Positions 50,277-61,780 of a stretch of DNA of 64,000 bases are shown here, in pieces. Under the pieces are notes generated by a model. The model was not told the origin of the DNA, made no database searches, and saw nothing but the letters and a program-made list of their open reading frames with translations. The first letter of the stretch is position 1. Each line of letters begins with the position of its first letter. The translations under genes and the position numbers were made by a program. Source of the stretch: Atrichornis clamosus. Its lineage: Eukaryota; Chordata; Aves; Passeriformes; Menuridae. The DNA lies in NCBI GenBank assembly GCA_013400975.1, contig WBMZ01003495.1, positions 160,233 to 224,232 on the forward strand, read 5' to 3'.

Positions 50277-53200
50277 CCAAAACCAAAACTCCAAACATCA
50301 GAAAAGCAATCCTGTTTGCTTCCAAGTATTTACAAGGAAGAATTTGAGTGTGAAATGATGACAAATCAATTGTTCTTGTATAACCAGTGCAGTATTTCAT
50401 TGCACAGTCAGGTGTTCTGCTTCGAGATCAGTCATTTAGAGTATGCATGTTTGATACTGCCTGCCCACAATGATACCAGAATCTGTACTGAAAAACAGAA
50501 AATGCATCAGGCAGCTGTGTGTTTTCCAGCTGGAGTATGAATCATACTTTCAGGACTCTTGTTTCTACACAGTTTAAAACCAAACTGTAACAAAGAAACT
50601 CAGAAACCATAATACGAGCCTTTAGCTCCTAGATCTCATAAATGTCAGGTTCTAAGCAGATTCTTGCATGAATATGAAGATTACAAGCATTTAGCTGTAG
50701 ATGGGTCGTTTATCACTTGCTTCAGTCTCTGCTTTCATATTCATGAATCAAAATGTGCAGTGTTCCTAGCTGAACTTCTGTGCTTCTGTACTTCACAGCA
50801 ATTAACATCCCTGACATTGTATCTCAAAATAAAATGCTCATCTCAAAAGACTGGTAGGAAGTAAAATGCAATCTGTCATATTCAAGTCATCTCTTTAATA
50901 ATAACCCATTCTAATAAGGACAAAGTAAGTCCATTTCTCTCCAGTTCCTAACCTCATGTCTTTGTAATTTACATCATCATTGGCATTTATCAACAATATC
51001 ACCTGAGCATCACTGGACTTCACAGGCTTTTGGAGAGCTAATTAGCTAGAAATAATGACTTCAAGTCAGCTTGGAAGAAGGGGATGCAGCTGCAGTATGC
51101 ATACATTTTTGATGTGCAGTGTATTCCTTTTTTAGTTAGGATTTATATGTGAAGCATTTGAGGGTTGACAGGGAAGAGGAGGGTCTGTGAAAGTGCAAAT
51201 TTCTCGTGAACATAGTTTAGCACGGTATTCATGCTTTGTGCATAAATTTGTCTTATTGGTTGCATGGACTTTCTGTTTTTCACATGGTGTTTACATTTGT
51301 CCTTTGCTTGCTCAGAATAAGTAGATAAGATACTTGATGACACCTCTATGCATGTTACCATGAATGTCAAACATCACTATTTCTGTGCCTTACCTCTAAA
51401 CAAGTTCCCAACTAGAAACCCTTTCCTGGTGGAACCAATCAGTAGATAGTTCTTTTGCTAGCAATAGTTGTACCTTCAGTTCCAGTGAGCATCAGCTGCA
51501 GGGTTGAGGAGGCTTCAGAAAAGGCCAGCTGTCCCCTAGATTGTTGTGGTGAGTACTAGACACTTACAGCATGGGGGCTTCGGAAAAGCACACTCTGAAG
51601 CAGGCATGGCGGGAAATACTATCCTGACTGTAACTTTAGTACTTCCCAGTGAAATGAAAAAAGTAGTTGTCAGTGAAACCTTTCCAGATGAGATTGAAAC
51701 AAAAAAAAAAAGCTCAGGTAGCCCTCCAATAGTTTTCTACTGTTTGGTTTTATTTCTTTTAAATTGCTGAAGGAAGTTAGTGACTTCAGAAGACCCTGTG
51801 CCTTCCTAATTTCTGCCTTTCATCAGCAGGAAGGAATTTAAAGGGAACAGAGCTAAAAATTGCTGCATGGTTTTGCAATAGTATCATAAAAATGTAAACA
51901 AACTTGTGGCAATATTTGTTTTCAACAACTTTCACCTATGCATTCATTTACTGCTTTATGTTGAACAACTCTTCACTTTAAAATCAACATCATATTGTTG
52001 ACTTGAGGTAAGCAGTGCACGTGTTTTGTGCATCCTAAACAAAAACAGTTCAGTGACCCCAGGTTTAGCATTTTTCTCACTTATTTCATGCTGTCTTCTC
52101 GCCGTTAGAAGCAAAGAGAGGCTCAGAAGGAGCCTCACATTTTGACAAGCAATCTAAGGTATTACCCAGCCTGAAAAGTGAATGGGCGTGGGAAACTTAT
52201 TTTCCCTTTAAGTACGTGTCAGTGTCAGGAATGCTCTTGAAGTATGACAAATGACATTCAGTCAAAGTAATGGCTGAAATTGCTAAAAGTAGTCATAAAT
52301 TGGTGAGTAGAGCTGTATTTATTTCATTTGTCAATATAATGCTAAGCTGTCATTGTCTTCAGAAGATAAAGGCCAGCTAGAGGATGTGCTGGTGTTATCT
52401 TCTATAATGGACTGTTAACATAAATGTCTATTTCTTTTGGTGACTATTTCACTGAAAAACCTACTGAAACTAAACTACTTCTTAAAACATTAGAAAAAAT
52501 CCCAGAAGAAATAAGAGAAAAAAAAGAAGAAAATATGAGAGTGCTGTTTATTGGTCAAATTGGATTAGGATTGACCTAAAAATTCCCTATCAAGTGTCTG
52601 AGGAAATCTATATGTTTTTACCCTCTGTTTCTCTGTCACTAGCAACAATGACTAAATTTCCTGCTAATCTTACTTAACTTTTCTGCTAAACTTTTCCTTA
52701 AAGGTTGCCTCCCTCTTTGTGAAAGAATATAGATTATCCTTTTATAAAATCTATTTGTGTGTTAAGGGGGAAACATCATTTTTACTTAATTCCTTGTGCA
52801 TACAACATTGCTAGGGGAGCTATTTTTTTCCTAGGCAACATTCCCCTTTCACAGTTCTAAGATCTAAAGTTTGAGAATGATGATCATATTTTTCATTACA
52901 ATTTTTTGTATTAAAAATTAAGGGAGAATTTAAAAAACAATGCTTAAGAGCAAAATGTAATATATCTATTATGATGTGTTTCTGTAGTGAAAGAATGACA
53001 GAAAATGTTCTTCTGCTGAAAATGTATCTTTTTTTCCCCTTGGAATACTAGCTATTTAGTAAAGACTGCATTTTTCTTCTGTGTGTGCATTTTCTCCTTC
53101 TGTGCATTTTCTTCTTTCACCTGTGTAGCGAACAGGTCCAAGAAGTTTGTTTCGAACTAGTTGGTTAATGCAGGATAGAAGATTTAGAGTGTCTAATTCC

Positions 53201-55257
53201 AATTAAACAAGGTGAAGTGACTTTCATACAGCATTTTCAGCCAGAGAGCTATAAGACAGCAGCATATATAGCTCTGGGGGTATGAAACCTTCCTTATTCA
53301 TGTTTATTAGATGCATCTGGCACTTCCTTATAATTTACATGCAGTAAATTTCTATAATAAATACTAAATATACATACCACACATTTACTATCCTGCTATT
53401 ATGTCTTTTTGATAATTTAGTAGTGGATATGCTTTGCATTTCAAATATTTTCTTTTCCTGACTTTGTATAACTATGAGTGCAACTGTGTGTTAGTATGAT
53501 TACTAATTGCTTAGGAACACATTCCTCTTGGTATTCATGAAATCAGAGAGAGACTTTTGGTTTTGCTATGCATATTGGAAACTGCATAATGATGTGGTAA
53601 GAAAAAAGATTAAAAACCAAAATAATAAACAGTAAAGTATAAGATTTTTAAAAAATCTGTTGGAACTGAGAGGAGAGTTAAACTTTAGTAGTAGGGCAAC
53701 TTATTATAGTGTTTGCCAGCCAGTTATTATTGTGGCTTATTATATCACAGACTCCCTGCATGGCCCTGTCTGAGATGCCCAATGCTGGAGCTTGCTGGCT
53801 TTATCCATTGTGTATCCTATTTACCTATTGAAAAGTCTGATGCTGCCTCTGCTCACTTCCCACCCAGACCTTGAAGAAATGGATCGCCACACTTAGGCAC
53901 AGGTTTCCCTGAGAAATCTTTGGTTAAGCTATGGTTTACTTGGCTGTTGAGAAATGTCTCTGTAGAATAGTCTCTTTGATTCAGCTGAAAGGACTGTTAC
54001 GTTTGACCTTGTCACTGTCAGCTGAGCCTTCACACTATGAACGTGTCATCAGTGCACATCAGGAGAGATTGTGGGCAAGCAAATGTGTCCTCTGTTTCTA
54101 CCACGGGGATGACTCACTTGCAAAGAAATGGAAATCCAAGGTGGTACAGCCTGGTGTGTACAAGCAGCAGAAACCACTGAAATAAAGGAGGGAGTGTTTT
54201 CTGCATATTGGACATCTGCAGCTTCTTCTGGGTGCACAAGGAGGAAGGCTTCGGCTTCCTCCCAAACATGCTTTGGACAGTATGGGAATTACTCTCTGAC
54301 ATTACAAAGTAGATAGCACAGTACAAAACAAATTAATCTCCTGCTGGAAAATGAGAGAGGGAAGGAGGGAATAGTATTGCTTTGAGCAATGTTAAAAGCT
54401 AGCTAGCTCTCCCCTTTCTATTTCAACAATTGAAAAGTCAGTGCTAATGATGGCAGCAAGCTCAATTTCTGAGTGTTTTTCTGTTATATGTTGTCTCAGA
54501 AATATCTGGTTGAGACTAGCAGGTGGAATCTGCTTGCTGTTGTATGAACTCCATCAACACTACTAATTAATAATCTTTTTATTTTTGTTCTGCATCAATA
54601 ACTCTGAAAGTAATAAGAAATTTTTATAGAGAAGCATAGTTGATCATGCTGTTTTCATCCTGATCTCTGGTGAACTGGCACTCCAGTGTCACATTGGTCT
54701 CTCTTCTCCTCTGAAATAGCTATTCAAGAAGTCAATACTGATGATGTTCAGGCTACGCAGTTATATATCAGGAGCTAATCCTTTGCTAGGATGAGCAGGA
54801 ACTTAATTTGAAAACAAATGGAACAGGGGACACAGAGAAGCTCTTATAAGATGACAGAATAACTGAAATGTGTCTGCAACATGTCTAGGGAAGTAGAACA
54901 GAGGAAAAAAAAATCATAAATATACTGGTTTCAGACACCAATTACACGGAGAAAGAACTTGGTAAACAAAATATCAGATTGAATTATCAGATTCATGCTG
55001 CTAGGGTATAGAGAGCTACTGAGTGGTGTTGCTATCAAGTTATTTTTTACCACTTTTTTTGATGCTGAAATGTTTCTTGAGTTATTAAAATGAGGCTTTA
55101 CAAAGACATTCCCAAGGGCCTTTGACTGCAGTACCGAGGCAGCTCTCTTATTGCACAAACACAGTTGGGGTTTCGCTGACTGCAAATGGGGTGTGGGGTC
55201 ACAAACACTGCCCTTCAGTAGCAAGGGAACAAAAATTTTCAACATGGTAGATTACAG

Positions 55258-55471
55258 GGAAGGTTTATATTGGGTATTAGCAGGAATTTCTTCACTGAAA
55301 GAGCAGTTGGTCACTGGAAGCAGCTGACCAGGGAAGTGGTGGAGTCATAATTCCTAGAAGTGTAGATGTGGTACTAGAGGACATGGTTTAGTGGTGAACA
55401 CAGTGGTGCTGGGTTAATGGTTAGACTCAATAATCTTAAAGGTATTTCCCAACATTAATGATTCTATGATT
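55258..55471 (+). mobile_element. CR1 LINE 3' end, older copy
   Basis: It reads GGAATTTCTTCACTGAAAGA, GGGAAGTGGTGGAGTCATAA, GACATGGTTTAGTGGTGAAC, GGTTAGACTCAATAATC, then ATGATTCTATGATT at the end. These match the 3' end of CR1 copies with a GACATGGTTTAGTGGTG tail. Divergence is moderate. Confidence 0.9.
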
Positions 55472-56148
55472 ATTTTTCGCCCCACCAGTTAACATTTCTG
55501 CCATTAATTCTGTTCATATTAGAAAGGAAGTTGGGGTTTAATTCTTCTGTCTCTTAAAATGTTGGAGCTTCAAAAAGTCAATTTATTACTGATAAAAAAT
55601 TATAAAACTGTTTTGTGAATCAGCATGCTCACTACATAAGGAATAATTTTATAATTTTTAACATCAACTTATCAGCAACTACCAGTTATCATTATATATT
55701 TTTAAATTGTCTAAAACTATAAGAGTGGGGAGGGAGGCATGCTGAAGGGAGGGTTATTAGTTGCTATATCTTTTAAATTTGTCTATTCATATGAGATTGA
55801 AAAGGTGTTGGTTGTTTTGGGGTGGTAAGCATTTTGCTTGTGGTTTGTTGTTTGGGGTTTTTTCTGTTTGTTTCTTTTGTTTTGTTTTGTTTTTCAAGCA
55901 AATATTCTCTTCCTGCACCCCCTCTAAACAAATCAGACAAGCTTCGGCACACTGGTGATTAAAATATCATGAATTGCTGTACTGTGCTGCTCTTAGTGGA
56001 TACTGACTTTCAATTTTGCAAGAATAAAAGCAAACTGAAAATAATCCAAAGGCTTTAAGATGAATGTGTATTTTTGTATTGCAGTACTTAAATAAAGAAT
56101 TTTGCAACTTGTAATCTTTTCTGATTTTTAATGTTGGATTTTTAATTC
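55472..56148. other. Spacer between two CR1 copies
   Basis: AT-rich sequence with a T/TTTTG low-complexity tract at about 55840-55896. Nothing else was recognised. Confidence 0.6.
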
Positions 56149-56652
56149 TGTGTCCAGTTCTGGGGCCCCAAAAATGAGAAATAGAAGGAATGACCCAGTT
56201 GAAGTGAGCCCAGAGGAGTGCCATGAAGATGGTCACGGGGCTGGAGCACCTCTGCTATAAGGACCAGCTGAGATCATTGGGGATGTTCAACCTGGAGAAG
56301 AGAAGGCCCAGGAGAGACTTTAGAACAGCCTTCCAATACCAAAAAGGGCTACAAGAATGCTGCAGAGGGACTTTTTACAAGGTCAGGGAGTGAGAGGAAA
56401 AGGGGTAATAGTTTTAAACTGAAAGGGAGTAGGTTTAGACTAGATAATAGGAAGAAATTCTTTCTTGTGAGGGTGGTGAGGTTTCCCAGATAAATTCTGA
56501 ATACCCCATCCCTTTTAAGTGTTCAAGGCCAGGTTAGATAGGGCTTTGAGCAACCCCATCTAGTGGAAATTGTCCCTGACTGTGGTGGAGGGGTTGGAAC
56601 TAGATGATCTTTAAGGTCTCTTCTGATAGAAAGTGTTCTATGATTTTATGAT
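56149..56652 (+). mobile_element. CR1 LINE 3' end
   Basis: About 500 bp follow CR1 closely: TGTCCAGTTCTGGGGCCCC, CTGGAGCACCTCTGCTATAA, CAACCTGGAGAAGAGAAGGC, GGGTAATAGTTTTAAACTG, AGGAAGAAATTCTTTCTTG, GTTCAAGGCCAGGTTAGATA, GGAACTAGATGATCTTTAAG, ending TTCTATGATTTTATG. The truncation begins at the TGTCCAGTTCTGGGG point. The tail type matches that of the copies at 4030 and 22072. Confidence 0.95.
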
Positions 56653-59600
56653 CTGTACAGATTTGTGCTTCTTGAGTGTTTTCATGAAAAAAAAAGAAAA
56701 GAAAAGGTGAAATATGGACATTTATTAAAAGTTTCAGAGCTTCTAATAGATACTTCTGACTGGTTTGTATGGAGAACTCTCTGGAACTTGGCCTATATCC
56801 CAGTAAGGCAAAAAACATATCAAAATAATCCAAAAATGGTGGTTTTTCCAGTGTCAGTTCATTAAGGTCCTGGAAGTACATAGAAGCATTGATTCATGTT
56901 GCTTACTGGGGAGGGAGGAATGCTTGCACTTTGAGACACGCTTTTTATCTCACGTGCACCCAAGGTGCAGCATAATGTAAAGTGATGCATTCTGGTCCAC
57001 CAAATCATTCATATTTAAGAGTCATTCTGAAATACTTGTATTACCTCGCAAGCAAATCTGTTGGAAATCTAGTGTACTCTAATGGCAAAGCATGTGTATT
57101 TTTTAATATTATGTCCTTTGAAGAGTAGCATGTCCAAACCGACTTTTGGTAGACTTCAATATGCCTTGTCCTTTTCCTCTAAATTTCTCATATTTTAAAT
57201 TTCTGTATTTCTCATGTCCAGGGAGGCACTGCTGTGGTTTTATAATGCTTTTTGTAGTTAACCAGATAATAGAGATATGTTTTTGAGATGACACTGCAGT
57301 CATCAAGACCTATTGTGGGATCAGGAAGGAACTGTAATTGTGTTCAGAACATCAACCACAAGAGCTGCCTAAAAATGCAGGTGGAGAATATGTTTATTTG
57401 TCCATTTAGTCTTCTAGAATTACTCTGGTATGCAGTTGAGACTGTTGTGTTATTTCATCTTTGTCTTTTATAATCATCTCTGTCATCTTAATTGTTTTCT
57501 AAGAAGCCTCTATTTTAAATCTTCAAAATGGATTATTTCCACTTCAGTGTTCTTCATTTAATATTCTTGTCACAGGTGAGTCTTATTATTGCTTATAGAC
57601 ATTCCAAATATTGCAATTTTTGATTAGTTATTTCTGCTCCCAAATGGCTTTATTTTTGCCTTTTCTCATAGCATTTGTCCTGGTAATCAGATACTGAAAA
57701 TTTCTTTAAAAGAGTAGTTTGTGAAGTGCTCGTTGGGGAATCTCATTAAGTCCTCAGTTTGAAGTTCTACATAGTGAATTTGTCTTTATATTTTATTGAA
57801 TATTCATAGTTTAGTATCCAGAGGTTTTGTTTTTGTTTAGCTGGATTCAGGATTACAAAGGTAATCTGTTTGTTGTTATTCTGACCTTAATTTCATTGCC
57901 CATTATATCCATATCATTATTTTTCTTTCCAAGACACCTGAAGTACTGAATTTCTTTGGGGATTTTTGGTCATTGCTCAGATTTCTTGTTCATCAACGAA
58001 CACCAGTGTTCAGTGTTTAAGGGGTGGATTTTGGATGGGGACAGCGAGAGTTGATTTTGAGATTTTTTGTTTGGGTTTTTTTGTTGTTTGTATATTTTTC
58101 CCAGTCCAGAATACCTGGTATAAAACATCTCTGCTGGTACTTGAAATTGGCTTTAAAATATATAAATTTCATTACCTAGTGATTCATATAATCACAGTTA
58201 TGTTAACTTTTTTGTCACCTTCCCTAATATTCCAGGAATTTATCTAAATTTTTTCCGTAAATTCTATTAGACATTTTGTGGAGGTCCATGAAGTTTATGT
58301 GGAAATAAATTACATTCACTTATTTTTGTTGTGACAATGGGGTAGGTATTTGATCTTTATATTTTCTATCTGAATCTTGTCTGTTGTAAATTTGTGTCTG
58401 GTACTTTTTTTACTTTAACTGAAGGTGTAGTATAATATAATATATTTTAATACCATAGTTGATTTGCAATCCATGGCATTTCTCTCTAGAGATTGTGTTG
58501 GTCAAAATATCTTCTCTCTGACAGCTTTATTGTGTGGTTATATCTGTCTACCTAAGTATACATTAATATATACATGCCTAAAGCCATATGACATCTACAT
58601 ACATAAAAGCTTTAGAGAGCCATTAACAGATAAAAATACATTGACTACTGTGAACATATGGCAACTCATGACTTCTGCAATAATCTGCATTTAATTCCAA
58701 AGTATGACCTCTCAATGGCCCTGGCACACACGGCAGACCAAGTTCTGCCATCTTCATTGTGTCCAAAATGTTAATGATGTGGAATGTGGTGGTGGGAGGA
58801 TAAAGATCCGATTCAGATTCTAATCTTTGTTTGGGAAAGAGTGTTTTACCTAATGCAGAATAACCAGAAATTGCCCAAGTAGTGCATTAAATAACTTGTG
58901 GAAGTGGAAAGCATAAACCTGTATCAACTGCTGCTGTGCAGTGCAAAGTACTTGGGGCCTGACTTGTTAATCACTCTGCTATGCTTCTTGCTAAAGATTG
59001 GTCCTCTGGCTATTTTCAGTGTCTAAAGGATAACCAACAATTTCAATGAAGATATGACAATTCAGAAAAATTTATATTACCTCAGTAGAGGCATCAAGTG
59101 GTTGGCAAATGTATCAGAACGATGTGACAGAAATTCCTTCTCCCAAAAGTTAATGTATTTCTAGCTAGCAATCCATAGCCTGAAAAAGACAAACTTTGTT
59201 CTGTCAAATTAAAATGCTATAATTGAAAGGAATCTTTCCAGTATGTTTTTCTATACTCCATCACATGTACTCCATCAAATGTGGCTTTTCTGCAAAGTTG
59301 GATGCATTCAAAAGGAGAATTTATTAAGCCTCTCAAGTAAATTACTTTCAGCTGAGTTGCTTATGCGAGAGGAAATCTTACCCTGACCTCAAAGCACACT
59401 CATCTAAAAATGTGAGATCTGTGCAAGACATTAAAAAATCCTGTAGGACAAATGAATCCTGTATTATTTCAAATGTATTCTTCAGCTGTGCTTTTAGGAA
59501 GCACTTAGAGCTCAGTGTCTGCATTATCATTTATATTTCATTAGCACCTAAAGGCCTCAAGTACAGCCCGGCCTGGAAGCTTTTGGGAGATAGAAATACA

Positions 59601-61507
59601 GTATATGCTATTCTAGTTCCAAACATCTGTCACTGTTAAGATGAAAGAAGTAGAACGGGGAACAGTGGCATGCTGACATGTGAAGGATGGTGCAGAAGAG
59701 CCCTGCCAGCAGAGTACAGGCTCCCGGAATTGCAGCACAGTGCCTTGTTTGCTCGAATATGCTAATACTAGCACATCCCAGACACAGAAGAAACAGAGTT
59801 TCCGAAAAGTTGAACACAGTTTCCACAAACTACCCCGACTCCCACAGTGATTTTGATAATTTTGTACTACTGGGAAATGGTGCATAATGATCATAAGAGT
59901 CGAATGTACAAGAAGTATCACAGCTATTGTAATTTTAGTTAATTGGATCAACTAAATAGTTGTAACCTACAACTAGTTCCCTATTCTGTCATTCAGGATA
60001 CAGAATTGTGGACATTTTTGCACCCCTTTTCTTGAGTAAAGTTAAACAAATTTTTGCATGTATGTTGTATTATGTATAAGTAGTAAGTACTATAAGATCA
60101 TTTATATATTTTAATTATAAATATATCTTTCTTCATTAACCAGGTACCCACAAAATCTACTTCATCTGAAATGGTTAAAATCTGGAGTGATAACTTAATA
60201 CATGTGAAATGGTATGGTGCAGAGTCCATATAAAAACCTGGTGATGTGGGAACATCATTAGGTTCCTATCTGTGTCACTTTGATAATTAGAAAAAACTAC
60301 TCATATTTCTCTCGTTCTGATTCTCTTGGAGTCATTGGAAAAAAAGAAACAAAACCTCTCCAGAATCACACATTTGTTTCGTGGGTGTTTTGTTTAATAT
60401 AGTCATGCATCATATTTCTAATAAATTGTTTCTCTGAGCAAGTCAAAGGAAGTGTATTCATCCTCTTCGGAGGAGAAAAAAGAGGGTAAAGTTGGATACT
60501 GTGAAATTCAAATTCTCCTTGGGGCTGTCAGGAGTGCAAGCAGTCATACTCATGCCAATTAAATAAGTAGGGGCAACCATAAGGAAAATGCTTTTGAGAT
60601 TATCTACCTGTCTCCTGAGAATATTTTTGGACTTATTGAAGTTGTAGCAGAAGTTAGGGACAATTATTCCTAAAACATGACAAAATTAGAAAATGACAAA
60701 CTAAATAGCAACATTAATTAAGTTAAATAATGATAATTATTTTTATATCCTTGTCCCTTCCAAAATATTACTCTCTTCTTCAGGGTTTTTATTGATTTCC
60801 TGTTAGTCCTTTCTAACCTTCCTATTAAGAAATAATAGTGTTGTACTATACAGAATAGAAAACATATTTCTTAGACATAATCAAAGATACTTGCTGAAAG
60901 ATATTTTGAAGAAAAAATAAAAAATGGAAATGTGCCTGACCTGCACAACTCATTGGAATTCCTGTTTATCAAAGCTGCCTCTGTATGTTCTGAAACAAAG
61001 GGAGTTCAAACCACACTGTTGTTTTAAACCATGCTGCAGATGATAGAGATGTTTTACTTGCATATCAATTTCAAATATAGAAGATTTTTTTGTTATCACT
61101 TAAAAAAATTGAAATTAGTTAACGAAGAAAATATTACCTTTGTCATCTAAATGTATAGAAATTGAGTAGTGTTACTCATTAAAAACACACTCTAAATAGT
61201 TGATAGAATTTGCTAATCCAGGTGTTGTGCAACATTATTTTAGCCTGTCAAAGTGATTTTCCTTTAAAAACTGTAGCTAGGAACGTAGTTTTATTCTAAT
61301 TTCTGCACAATCTCTTAGCTTTCTTCTTGTGTGAATTTACATTGGGCAGTTGATGCTGATAAATTAATAAATAATTTTTAAATATCAAAGGAAATGCTTC
61401 TTCATATATCCTCATCTATCTAAAATTAAAAGTGCTAAGGGAAGGAGGGGAATATATGTGATAAATTTATCTTGTCTTGGTTTCTTTTCTTCGTATTAAA
61501 TTCTTGA
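56653..61507. other. 4.9-kb unique AT-rich stretch, no gene identified
   Basis: No gene or repeat family recognised. Open frames are at most 112 codons on either strand and lack domains. A slightly GC-richer part lies at 59640-59840. Confidence 0.55.
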
Positions 61508-61780
61508 GGTCTCAAATAGTTTGGGTTGGATGGGAGCTCAAAAATCATCTAGTTCCAACCTCACTACCATGGGCAGGGACATCCACTAGACCAGGCAGCC
61601 CATCCAACCTGGCCTTGAATACTTCCAGGAATACAGCATCCACAACTTCCCTGGGCAGCCTGTTCCTGTGCCTCATAACCTTCACAACAAAGAATTACTT
61701 CCTGATACCTAATCCAAAACTACCCTCTTTCCATTTAAAGCCATTATCCATTGTCCTATTACTACATAGCATTGTAAAAC
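61508..61780 (-). mobile_element. CR1 LINE 3' end, reverse orientation
   Basis: On the + strand it reads as the reverse complement of the CR1 tail: ATAGTTTGGGTTGGATGGGA, ATCATCTAGTTCCAACCTCA, CATGGGCAGGGACATCCACT, CATCCAACCTGGCCTTGAAT, GCAGCCTGTTCCTGTGCCTC, then CTACCCTCTTTCCATTTAAA. A + strand open frame at 61477-61812 lies across this repeat and is not a gene. It is one of only two confidently placed CR1 copies on the - strand here, with the ancient fragment at 19050. Confidence 0.95.

Larger units (their letters stand above)
45076..55257. other. 10-kb unique AT-rich stretch, no gene identified
   Basis: No protein or RNA gene and no clear repeat family. A 15-bp word is repeated at 48500-48514 and 48520-48534. 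An A18 run at 50259-50276 followed by CCAAAACC-type sequence resembles the end of a retrocopy, but no retrocopied gene was recognised upstream. A moderately GC-rich part at 53740-54300 has frames of up to 84 codons without domains. Confidence 0.55.

Noticed and set aside
53931..54185. 84-codon + strand frame in a slightly GC-richer area, considered as a retropseudogene.
   Set aside because: No homology recognised and no polyA tail or target duplication seen.
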